23,743 nt of DNA from PHET01 sp038202795. GTDB lineage: Bacteria > Actinomycetota > Coriobacteriia > Anaerosomatales > PHET01. Of the stretch, positions 1-7,155 are shown piece by piece. Position 1 is the first letter of the stretch. Every line of letters starts with the position of its first letter. The DNA is taken from assembly GCA_038202795.1 (NCBI GenBank), contig JBBREQ010000030.1, positions 1 to 23,743 of the forward strand, written 5' to 3'. The notes under the pieces are model-generated. The model was given only the letters and a program-made list of their open reading frames with translations, had not been told where the DNA came from and ran no database searches. Position numbers and translations under genes: made by a program.

Positions 1-943
1 GTGGCATCGAGGTGATGTAGGCGGTCCCCGGGTTGCAGTCAGTCGCGAGCGCGACAGCCACGCGCGCGTCCAGCAGGCGGCGCGCATCGGGATACTGCGA
101 GCCGGCCGAGAACTCGGCTCCGGGCAACAACGTGGCGACCACATGCGCCTCGGCGAGCGCGGCGATGTCCTCATCGGTGAGGTGCGTGCAGTGGTCCACG
201 CTCGCGGCGTGAAACTCGGCGGCGATCTGAGCGCCGGGGCCGTGGTCGAGCTGGTTGCCGTGCAGCCGCGGCAAGAGCCCCGCGGCGACACCTGCGGCGA
301 GCACACGCCGGGTCTCCTCGGCAGTGAAGGCGCCGGTATCGCAGAAGACGTCGATCCAGCGCGCGAGCGGCGCACACGCGGTGAGCATCTCCCCGCAGAC
401 CAGCTCCACGTACGCCTCGCGGTCGTCGGCGTACTCGGCGGGGACGACGTGGGCACCCAGGTAGGTGGTCTCGGGGGTGAACTCGCGCGCGACCTCGAGG
501 ATGCGCGCCTCGGTGGCGACGTCGAGCCCGTAGCCGCTCTTGATCTCGATGGTGGTGGTGCCGCTCGCAGTCGCTTCGGCGAAGCGCGCCACACACCCTG
601 CGCGCAGCTGCTCGACGGAGGCCGCGCGCGTTGCCGCCACGGTGGTCATGATGCCGCCGCCCGTGTAGGGCTCACCGGCCCTACGCGCGGCGAACTCGGC
701 AGCGCGATCACCTGCGAAGACGAGATGCGTGTGCGAGTCGACGAAGCCCGGGATCACTGCGCGGCGGCCCGCGTCCACGCGCTCGTCAGCCGCCGGCGCC
801 TGTGCTGCGGGCCCCACCCATGCGACCTGGGCGCCATCGATCACCAGCGCCGCATCCCGCACGATGCCGAGAAGCCCGCCTTCGCCCTGCGTGGAGTCGC
901 ACGTGACGAGCTCGGCGATGTTGGTGATGAGCGTTGAGATCAT
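1..943 (-). CDS. hutI: Imidazolonepropionase HutI (3' end outside window)
   Basis: Third enzyme of histidine degradation: a cytosolic metal-dependent amidohydrolase that opens 4-imidazolone-5-propionate to N-formimino-L-glutamate. The ATG at 943 opens a frame with no stop to the window edge, giving the first 314 residues of an expected roughly 400. Visible family signatures, in order: GFVDSHTHLVFAGDR (metal ligands His70 and His72), KSGYGL, GAHVVPAEY, WIDVFCDTGAFT, LHGNQLDHG, DHCTHL, and near the edge ATDCNPGTAYITSMP, the second metal/substrate region. hutU ends 19 bp upstream. There is no good Shine-Dalgarno before this ATG, so translation is probably coupled to hutU. Only the C-terminus is missing; nothing seen looks broken. 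Identification is firm. Confidence 0.95.
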   Translation of the reverse strand, partial: MISTLITNIAELVTCDSTQGEGGLLGIVRDAALVIDGAQVAWVGPAAQAPAADERVDAGRRAVIPGFVDSHTHLVFAGDRAAEFAARRAGEPYTGGGIMTTVAATRAASVEQLRAGCVARFAEATASGTTTIEIKSGYGLDVATEARILEVAREFTPETTYLGAHVVPAEYADDREAYVELVCGEMLTACAPLARWIDVFCDTGAFTAEETRRVLAAGVAAGLLPRLHGNQLDHGPGAQIAAEFHAASVDHCTHLTDEDIAALAEAHVVATLLPGAEFSAGSQYPDARRLLDARVAVALATDCNPGTAYITSMP

Positions 944-962
944 GTGCTGTGAGCGACGCGTG

Positions 963-2633
963 CTAGGCGGTCGCATCCCCTTCCTGCATCGGGATACGGA
1001 CGTCGCGCTGCGCGGCGACTTCCACCGCGCGCTCGTAGCCCGCGTCGACGTGACGGATGACGCCCGTGCCGGGGTCGTTTTGGAGCACGCGCGCGATCTT
1101 CTCGGTAGCGAGCGGGGTTCCGTCGGCGACGCAGACCTGCCCGGCGTGGATCGAGCGCCCGATGCCCACTCCCCCGCCGTGGTGGATCGAGACCCAGCTT
1201 GCACCAGAGGCGGTGTTGACGAGTGCGTTCAGAAGCGGCCAGTCCGCAATGGCGTCGGAGCCGTCGAGCATCGACTCGGTCTCCCGATACGGGCTCGCGA
1301 CGCTGCCGCAGTCCAGGTGATCGCGGCCGATGACGATGGGCGCGCTGATCTCGCCGCTGGCCACCATCTCGTTGAAGCGCAGTCCCGCCAGGTGTCGCTC
1401 GCCATAGCCCAGCCAACAGATGCGGGCGGGCAGACCCTGGAACGCGATCTTCTCGGAAGCCTGGGTTATCCAGCGGTGCAGCGGCTCGTTGTCGGGGAAG
1501 AGCTCGAGGATCGCGCGGTCGGTGGCGTGGATGTCGGCGGGGTCGCCGGAGAGCGCCGCCCAGCGGAACGGGCCCTTGCCCTCGCAGAACAGCGGGCGGA
1601 TGTAGGCGGGCACGAAGCCGGGGAAGTCCCACGCGCGGGTGTAGCCGCCTGCTTCCGCCTCGGCGCGGATCGAGTTGCCGTAGTCGAAGACCTCCGCGCC
1701 GGCGTCCATGAATCCCACCATCGCCTCGACGTGACGCGCCATCGACTCGCGGGCGGCGAGCGTGAAGCCCTCGGGGTCGCGCTCGGCGTACGCGTGCCAC
1801 TCCTCGACGGTCACGCCCAGCGGCAGGTACGCCAGCGGGTCGTGCGCGGAGGTCTGATCGGTGACGATATCGACCGCAATGCCGCGGCGCAGCAGCTCCG
1901 GCAGCACGTAAGCGCAGTTGCCTTCGAGGCCTACCGAGAGGGCACGACGCTCGGCCTTTGCCGCCAGCACGCGGGCGATGGCGTCATCGAGGTTGCTGGT
2001 CCACTCGTCGAGGTAGCGGTCGTGGACGCGGCGCTCGAGGCGGGTCGCGTCCACATCGACCACCAGCACCACGCCGTCGTTCATCGTGACAGCCAGCGGC
2101 TGCGCGCCGCCCATGCCACCGCACCCGCCGGTGACCGTGAGCGTGCCGGCGAGCGTGCCCCCGAAGCGCTTGTTTGCGATGGCGGCGAACGTCTCGTAGG
2201 TGCCCTGCACGATGCCCTGGGTACCGATGTAGATCCAACTGCCCGCCGTCATCTGCCCGTACATGGTGAGCCCCAGATGCTCGAGGCGGCGGAACTCCGG
2301 CCAGGTCGCCCAGTCGGGCACGAGGTTGCTGTTGGCGATGAGCACGCGCGGTGCCCACTCATGGGTGCGCATGACGCCCACCGGCTTGCCGGACTGCACC
2401 AGCATCGTCTCGTCGTTGCCCAGTGTGCGCAGGGTGCGCACGAGCGCGTCGAACGCCTCCCAGCTGCGGGCGGCGCGGCCGGTCCCGCCGTAGACCACCA
2501 GGTCGTCGGGGTTCTCGGCAACTTCAGGGTCGAGGTTGTTCTGCAGCATGCGCAGCACCGCTTCTTGCTGCCAACCCAGACACGACAGCTCAGTGCCGCG
2601 TGCGGCGCGGACGGGTCGGGGACCTGCGCTCAT
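963..2633 (-). CDS. hutU: Urocanate hydratase HutU
   Basis: Second enzyme of histidine degradation: NAD-dependent cytosolic hydratase turning urocanate into 4-imidazolone-5-propionate. The 556 residues match the usual urocanase length. Hallmark blocks are present: NNLDPEVAENPDDLVVYGGTGRAAR near the N-terminus, MYGQMTAGSWIYIGTQGIVQGT, the Gly-rich NAD region TVTGGCGGMGGAQP, FQGLPARICWLGYGERHLAGL, GRDHLDCGSVASPYRETESM, and SGASWVSIHHGGGVGIG. The ATG at 2633 follows an AAAGGAG ribosome binding site at about 2641-2647, which fixes the start. It lies between dinD (36 bp upstream) and hutI (19 bp downstream), all on the same strand, so it reads as part of one operon. No defects seen. Confidence 0.97.
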   Translation of the reverse strand: MSAGPRPVRAARGTELSCLGWQQEAVLRMLQNNLDPEVAENPDDLVVYGGTGRAARSWEAFDALVRTLRTLGNDETMLVQSGKPVGVMRTHEWAPRVLIANSNLVPDWATWPEFRRLEHLGLTMYGQMTAGSWIYIGTQGIVQGTYETFAAIANKRFGGTLAGTLTVTGGCGGMGGAQPLAVTMNDGVVLVVDVDATRLERRVHDRYLDEWTSNLDDAIARVLAAKAERRALSVGLEGNCAYVLPELLRRGIAVDIVTDQTSAHDPLAYLPLGVTVEEWHAYAERDPEGFTLAARESMARHVEAMVGFMDAGAEVFDYGNSIRAEAEAGGYTRAWDFPGFVPAYIRPLFCEGKGPFRWAALSGDPADIHATDRAILELFPDNEPLHRWITQASEKIAFQGLPARICWLGYGERHLAGLRFNEMVASGEISAPIVIGRDHLDCGSVASPYRETESMLDGSDAIADWPLLNALVNTASGASWVSIHHGGGVGIGRSIHAGQVCVADGTPLATEKIARVLQNDPGTGVIRHVDAGYERAVEVAAQRDVRIPMQEGDATA

Positions 2634-2669
2634 CGTGGTGCTCCTTTTCGCGTCAATGGTGGCTGACTC

Positions 2670-3521
2670 CTAACCGTCCCCCGACTCAAGTCGATCGCGT
2701 TGATGCTGCTCAAGTTGCTTGGTGCTGCTCTCAGGGGTCGGCAGGTCCTCCGGCATCGTTCCACCGATTGCTTCGATTGCGGCGCGCACCTGGCTGCCTA
2801 CATCGAGGTGGGCCTGATTGGCGGCTTGCTTGCCGGTGACCTCATCTCGACGCAGCTTTTCCTCGGCCTGTGTCGCCCTGAACAGGTTTGCCGCAAGCTC
2901 GGTGCTTCCCATGTGGTCGAGTATGGCCTCTCGGCTGTTGAGCTGCTTGCGAGCATGGATATCGCGCGCGCCGAGTCCTCCGTAAAGCCCACGGTACCCA
3001 TGGTCCTGAAAGCTCGCGAAATCCCTCGGCGTTTCCACTCCGGCTTGCTGCGCAGTGTCAACCAGTAGCTTGTTGTGTTCACGAAGTTCCGCGCGTAAGA
3101 ACAACCGTTTCTGGTCCTCAGTCAGGGAACGGAAGTTCTCGTCATCGGCAAGTTCTGCCCGACGCGTCTGAATAGCGAAATAACTCTGCCCATTCGCAAT
3201 GACCGGCTTGGACGGATCGCCATTCTGCACGATGAGGTAGCAGGCGTATCGGGAGAGCCGGTAGTCCTCGATCTCGCGCGACCGGCCCATGCCCAGGTCT
3301 ACCATTTTTCCCACATGGGAAAAATGGCGCTGAGCTGGGCCTATAGATGATTCTGCTGCCGTCTGGGCCTTGCCGATCACACGCCTGAATTTGTCCCATG
3401 AACCATACTCCAGCACCGGCTGGAGTTCGCGGGCCAACCAATACTCGACGCCGTCTTCGTCGACATGCTTGAGCGACTCAAAGGTCACGTGATGCTTGCG
3501 TTCGATATCTGCCTGGCTCAT
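2670..3521 (-). CDS. dinD: DNA-damage-inducible protein D (DinD), BRO-N type
   Basis: This 283-residue protein closely resembles E. coli DinD (about 275 residues), an SOS-induced protein known to inhibit RecA filaments in E. coli. Shared stretches include LSRYACYLIVQNGDPSKPVIA, YFAIQTRRAELADDENF, RLFLRAELREHNKLL, FQDHGYRGLYGGL, ILDHMGSTELAANLFRATQAEEKLRRD and GGTMPEDLPTP. The N-terminal half is a BRO-N-like domain; the C-terminal half is charged and helical. The ATG at 3521 follows a near-perfect AAGGAGGTG ribosome binding site. It sits between hutH (57 bp gap) and hutU (36 bp gap), an odd place for a repair gene, and its DNA is visibly AT-richer than the hut genes, suggesting later insertion. 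No LexA box was seen in the 57-bp gap; a candidate lies upstream of hutH. Confidence 0.93.
   Translation of the reverse strand: MSQADIERKHHVTFESLKHVDEDGVEYWLARELQPVLEYGSWDKFRRVIGKAQTAAESSIGPAQRHFSHVGKMVDLGMGRSREIEDYRLSRYACYLIVQNGDPSKPVIANGQSYFAIQTRRAELADDENFRSLTEDQKRLFLRAELREHNKLLVDTAQQAGVETPRDFASFQDHGYRGLYGGLGARDIHARKQLNSREAILDHMGSTELAANLFRATQAEEKLRRDEVTGKQAANQAHLDVGSQVRAAIEAIGGTMPEDLPTPESSTKQLEQHQRDRLESGDG
3302..3327. repeat. 26-bp perfect palindrome inside dinD
   Basis: Two 12-bp arms, CCATTTTTCCCA and its exact reverse complement, flank a 2-bp centre (CA). It encodes residues about 66-73 of DinD (HFSHVGKM). It is A/T-rich against a GC-rich background. It may be an operator, a transcript hairpin, or coincidence imposed by codons. 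Confidence 0.85.
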
Positions 3522-3578
3522 GGAAACACCTCCTTAGCCACCGTAGCGCGACTGCCAAACCAGAAGCTGCCGCCCTTC

Positions 3579-5123
3579 TTACTCGAGTTCGCCGAGAACG
3601 GACTGGGCGGCGGCAACGACACTGCCGTCGGCCACAAGCGCGACTGCCGCCTCGATCTCGGGCGACAGGTAGCGGTCGGGACCGGCGCCCGCCACCTGCT
3701 CGCGCAACAGCGCGACCACAGCGGCGGTTGCGGGCGCGGGCACGAGCGGCGCGCGGATGTCGAGCGCGCGCGCCGCCGTGAGCAGTTCGATACCCAGCAC
3801 GCGCGTGAGGCCGTCGATGCTGCGACGCAGCTTGCGCGCGGCGCTCCAACCCATCGATACGTGGTCTTCCTGCATCGCCGAGGACGGGATCGAGTCCACG
3901 CTCGCCGGCGCTGCGAGCCGCTTCATCTCACTGACGATGCCCGCCTGCGTGTACTGCGCGATCATATGCCCCGAGTCGACACCGGGATCTCCCGCCAGGA
4001 ACGGTGGCAGCCCGTTGCTGCGATGCGTGTCGAGCATGCGGTCGGTGCGGCGCTCGGAGATCGAAGCGAGGTCGGCCGCGGCTATGGCGAGGAAGTCGAG
4101 TACGTAGGCGACCGGCGCGCCGTGGAAGTTGCCATTGGACTCGATGCGGCCGTCCTCGAGCACCACCGGGTTGTCGATAGTCGAGACAAGCTCGCGCCCG
4201 GCAACCGTCTCGGCATGAGCGAGCGTATCGCGCACCGCGCCCGCCACCTGAGGAGCACAGCGTAGCGAGTACGCATCCTGAACACGAACGTCGTCGTCCA
4301 GGTGTGAGGCCACCACGCCGGAACCCTCGAGCAACCGTACGATGTTGCGCGCGCTGGACGCCTGGCCGGGATGCGGCCTGAGCGCCTGCAGGTCCGCGGC
4401 GAACACGCGGTCCGTGCCCATGAGTGCCTCTACACTCATCGCGGCGGTGATGTCGGCTACCGTGACCAGCGCGCGAAGGTCGGTGATGGCGAGCGCCAGC
4501 ATCCCCAACATCCCGTCCGTACCGTTAATCAGCGCGAGCCCCTCCTTCTCGGCGAGCTCAATGGGCGAGCGCCCCGCAGCAGCCAGCGCCTCGGCGGCGG
4601 GCATCCGCGTGCCCTGCGCGTCGTGCACCTCGCCCTCGCCCATGATCGCGAGTGCGCAGTGCGCGAGCGGCGCGAGATCCCCCGAGCAGCCCAGCGAGCC
4701 GTACTCGGGCACGCAGGGCGTGATGTGCGCGTTGAGCATGTCGGCGTAGGCGCGAGCGGTGCCCACGCGAACTCCGGTGCGTCCGGTGACGAGCGTCGCA
4801 AGCCGCAGCAGCATCAGTGCGCGCACGACCTCGGTCTCGACGCACGGGCCGCTTCCGGCCGCGTGCGATCTGATGAGCGAGCGCTGCAGCTGCGCGCGCT
4901 GCTCGGGCTCGATGTACTTGGTGGCAAGCGCCCCGAAGCCCGTGCTCACGCCGTAGACCGGCCTGCCCGACGCAGCCAGGCCGTCGATGTGCGCGCGCGA
5001 GAAGGCCAGGTCGGACAGGGCCTCCTCGGCGATTCTGACGAGCGTGCCGTAGCGAGCCACGGACACCACGTCAGCAATGGACAGCCGCTTGGTCCCCAGC
5101 AGGACGGTGGGTCGTTCTATCAC
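3579..5123 (-). CDS. hutH: Histidine ammonia-lyase HutH
   Basis: First enzyme of histidine degradation: eliminates ammonia from L-histidine to give urocanate, using the self-made MIO electrophile. 514 residues, usual for the family. The substrate-pocket motif VYGVSTGFGALA is present near residues 57-68. The MIO region reads GSLGCSGDLAPLAHCAL, so the cyclising triad is Cys146-Ser147-Gly148 rather than Ala-Ser-Gly. Further on are LINGTDGMLG, STIDNPVV, ESNGNFHGAPVAY and the C-terminal SSAMQEDHVSMGWSAARKL. The start is the GTG at 5123, chosen because GGAGGT (5129-5134) lies 5 bp upstream. It is the first gene of the minus-strand hut operon and faces a divergent repair operon across 353 bp. Identity is firm; histidine rather than tyrosine specificity is supported by hutU and hutI next to it. 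Confidence 0.95.
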   Translation of the reverse strand: MIERPTVLLGTKRLSIADVVSVARYGTLVRIAEEALSDLAFSRAHIDGLAASGRPVYGVSTGFGALATKYIEPEQRAQLQRSLIRSHAAGSGPCVETEVVRALMLLRLATLVTGRTGVRVGTARAYADMLNAHITPCVPEYGSLGCSGDLAPLAHCALAIMGEGEVHDAQGTRMPAAEALAAAGRSPIELAEKEGLALINGTDGMLGMLALAITDLRALVTVADITAAMSVEALMGTDRVFAADLQALRPHPGQASSARNIVRLLEGSGVVASHLDDDVRVQDAYSLRCAPQVAGAVRDTLAHAETVAGRELVSTIDNPVVLEDGRIESNGNFHGAPVAYVLDFLAIAAADLASISERRTDRMLDTHRSNGLPPFLAGDPGVDSGHMIAQYTQAGIVSEMKRLAAPASVDSIPSSAMQEDHVSMGWSAARKLRRSIDGLTRVLGIELLTAARALDIRAPLVPAPATAAVVALLREQVAGAGPDRYLSPEIEAAVALVADGSVVAAAQSVLGELE

Positions 5124-5476
5124 GCGTGACCTCCAACTGCGCAGCAGCCGGTCGATGCAGACAGGCGGGCGCGAGTAGCCGATAGACGGTAGGGCGCAAT
5201 GCGTCCCAGTGTAGAGGTACCCCAGTCCGGGTGACCGCCGACATCAAGAACGTCGGTTCCGGCTCCCGGACGCCACGCATCTCGATGGCGGATCTCGTGG
5301 ACAGCGGAGGCGAGTACACGGAACGGGGCATCTGGCGACTCAACCTGTCGGTGCCCGCGAGTGCCGACAACCGATTCCTCGACGACGCCGCTTCTCGGCT
5401 GAGATTGAGGGCCCCCGTCGGCCGCCTCTGCACAACTGGGTATCTCCTTCAGAGTGCACGCGGAAGGACGAGGCTT
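5124..5476. other. 353-bp divergent intergenic region
   Basis: Separates hutH (minus) from the channel gene (plus). Open frames cross it on both strands, but none has a recognisable product, an SD-preceded start or a family motif. It holds a GAAC-N4-GTTC dyad (5248-5259) and a loose TGCAC...GTGCA inverted repeat near 5429-5455. No convincing -35/-10 pair was seen on either strand. Confidence 0.6.
5248..5259. promoter_or_regulatory. Candidate LexA (SOS) box, Gram-positive type
   Basis: GAACGTCGGTTC matches the GAAC-N4-GTTC core of the Bacillus/actinobacterial LexA operator, although flanking and central bases depart from the full consensus. It lies 125 bp upstream of hutH-dinD and 218 bp upstream of the channel-ku-ligD unit. 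dinD is a known LexA target in E. coli, which makes the position suggestive. The match is short and could be chance. Confidence 0.4.
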
Positions 5477-6292
5477 ATGAGAACGGGCGTTCGGCGACGC
5501 GCATACCAAGTGATGCAGGAGGACCGCGCCGACGACGCGGCTGCCCGCGTGTTCGAGATCGCACTATCGTCGCTCATCGTGGCCAACGTTCTCGCCGTCG
5601 CTTTGCAGACGGTGCCCGAGGTCGAACGGGACTTCGCCATGCCGCTCGCCGTGTTTGAAGTGATCTCGGTGGCCATCTTCACGATCGAGTACCTGCTCCG
5701 TATCTGGGTCGCAGTCGAGGACCCACGTTACCGCCATCCGCTCTTTGGACGGCTACGCTACCTGCTCAGTGCCCCCGCGCTGATCGACTTCGTGGCAATC
5801 GTTCCATCTGTTCTTTCCCTTGGCAGGCTCGACCTGCGATTCATCCGTGCGCTGCGATTGGTGAGACTGGCTCGCGTCGCGAAACTCGGACGCTACTCTG
5901 ACTCGCTCCAGGTGCTCCTCGATGTGCTCTCCGCAAAACGCGGCGAACTCATCTCGGCACTGGCGATGCTTGGCCTGGTTCTGTTCGTGGCGGCGAGCTC
6001 CATGTACGTCGTCGAGCACTCTGCTCAGCCCGAGCTCTACTCAAGCATCCCTACGGCGATGTGGCTCACCGTCGCAACATTCGGCGGCAACGTTGAGGCG
6101 CCGCCGGTCACTCTCCTCGGCAAAATCATCGCAGGGCTGATCACGGTTATCTCGGCGGGGCTTTTCGCACTTCCCGCGGGTATTCTCGCCGCGGGTTTCT
6201 CGGAAAGGATCGCGCAGACAAACGCCGCCGAGCGCAGCGAGTCCGAGGGCGTAGGGGCATATACCGAAAAGACCATCGATTCGGAGGGGTAA
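5477..6292 (+). CDS. Voltage-gated-type ion channel with atypical pore filter
   Basis: A 271-residue inner-membrane protein with the six-segment voltage-gated channel plan: S1 about 25-43, S2 about 57-80, S3 about 99-115, a positively charged S4 (FIRALRLVRLARVAKLGR, 122-139), S5 about 157-179, pore loop 191-212 and S6 about 215-241. The pore reads LTVATFGGNVEAPPVT, so the usual potassium filter TVGYGD is replaced by TFGGN (residues 201-205); ion selectivity cannot be assumed. The frame is open upstream to 5231, but the ATG at 5477 is preferred: it begins just before the first membrane segment, after a weak GGACGAGG, and the upstream part looks non-coding. Its TAA is 2 bp before the ku start, so the two are surely co-transcribed. 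Confidence 0.8.
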   Translation: MRTGVRRRAYQVMQEDRADDAAARVFEIALSSLIVANVLAVALQTVPEVERDFAMPLAVFEVISVAIFTIEYLLRIWVAVEDPRYRHPLFGRLRYLLSAPALIDFVAIVPSVLSLGRLDLRFIRALRLVRLARVAKLGRYSDSLQVLLDVLSAKRGELISALAMLGLVLFVAASSMYVVEHSAQPELYSSIPTAMWLTVATFGGNVEAPPVTLLGKIIAGLITVISAGLFALPAGILAAGFSERIAQTNAAERSESEGVGAYTEKTIDSEG

Positions 6293-6294
6293 CG

Positions 6295-7155
6295 ATGCCA
6301 CGTTCCATCTGGAAAGGCGCTATCTCGTTCGGCCTGGTCACCATCCCGGTGGGACTGGTGACCGCTGAGAACAAGGCGTCCGATATCCAGTTCCACATGC
6401 TCGACAAGAACTCGATGTCGCGGGTGAAGCAAAAGCGCGTCTCCGAGGAGACCGGCGACGAGGTGCAGTGGGACGACATCGTGAAGGGCTACGAGTATTC
6501 GCGCGGCAACTACGTGGTGCTTGAGCCCGAGGAGATCGAGGCGGCAAACCCCAAGGCGACGCACTCGATCGACATCGTCGCGGTCGTGTGCCGCGACTGC
6601 ATCGATCCGCCGTATTACAGCAAGCCGTACTACGTGGTGCCCGAGAAGATGGGGCGCAAACCCTACGCGCTCCTGCGCGAGGTACTCAAACGCAACAACC
6701 AGATCGCAGTCGCACACGTTGTGATCCGCACGCGCCAGTACCTCGCGGCGCTCTTCCCCGAGGGTGACGCACTCGTGCTCGACCTCCTGCGCTACGCCGA
6801 GGAGCTCAGATCGGCCGAAGACCTCGACTTGCCCGAGAGCGACCTCGAGAAAGCGGGCGTGACCGAGAAGGAAGTGCAGCTCGCCGAGCAGTTGGTGGGC
6901 GCGCTGGTCGAGGAGAACTGGGAGCCCGGTCAGTACACGGACACGTACCGAAACGACCTGCTCGATCTCATCAAGAAGAAGGTCGAAGAGGGCGGCGTGA
7001 TCACCCACATGCCGGGCAAGGAAGCTACGCCTGAGGGCGGCAAGGTCGTCGACATCATGGACCTGCTCAAGCGTAGCGTGGAGGCTGCGGAGGCGGAGCG
7101 TGCCGGCGGCAAGGAGACAGCCGAGAAGCCCGCGCGCAAGCGGGAGCAGGCGTAG
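6295..7155 (+). CDS. ku: Non-homologous end-joining protein Ku
   Basis: Bacterial Ku homodimer subunit that rings broken DNA ends and recruits LigD. 286 residues, typical length. It begins MPRSIWKGAISFGLVTIPVGL, the family N-terminal signature, followed by QFHMLDKNSMSRVKQKRVSEETGDEV, VVLEPEEIEAANPKATHSIDI, YYSKPYYVVPEKMGRKPYALLREVL and VVIRTRQYLAALFPEGDALVL. The lysine/arginine-rich tail after about residue 260 is the variable DNA-binding C-terminus. The start follows GGAGGGG contributed by the last codons of the channel gene (2-bp gap). Its TAG directly abuts the ligD ATG, so channel, ku and ligD form one tight transcription unit. Confidence 0.97.
   Translation: MPRSIWKGAISFGLVTIPVGLVTAENKASDIQFHMLDKNSMSRVKQKRVSEETGDEVQWDDIVKGYEYSRGNYVVLEPEEIEAANPKATHSIDIVAVVCRDCIDPPYYSKPYYVVPEKMGRKPYALLREVLKRNNQIAVAHVVIRTRQYLAALFPEGDALVLDLLRYAEELRSAEDLDLPESDLEKAGVTEKEVQLAEQLVGALVEENWEPGQYTDTYRNDLLDLIKKKVEEGGVITHMPGKEATPEGGKVVDIMDLLKRSVEAAEAERAGGKETAEKPARKREQA

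Noticed and set aside
729..2666. 645-codon plus-strand open frame
   Set aside because: Antisense to hutU and hutI, which match known families along their full length; the plus frame has no recognisable domain and is a GC-rich shadow.
3582..3600. GTTC...GAAC dyad near the hutH stop as a LexA box for dinD
   Set aside because: The half-sites are in the order GTTC-N5-GAAC, reversed and misspaced relative to GAAC-N4-GTTC, and it lies in hutH codons.
5215..5300. Possible tRNA gene in the hutH/channel intergenic region
   Set aside because: A GGTTCC stretch recalls a T-arm, but no cloverleaf, acceptor stem or CCA end could be drawn.
5231..5476. N-terminal extension of the channel protein
   Set aside because: In frame and open, but without hydrophobic segments, homology or a ribosome binding site; the ATG at 5477 sits directly before the S1 region.
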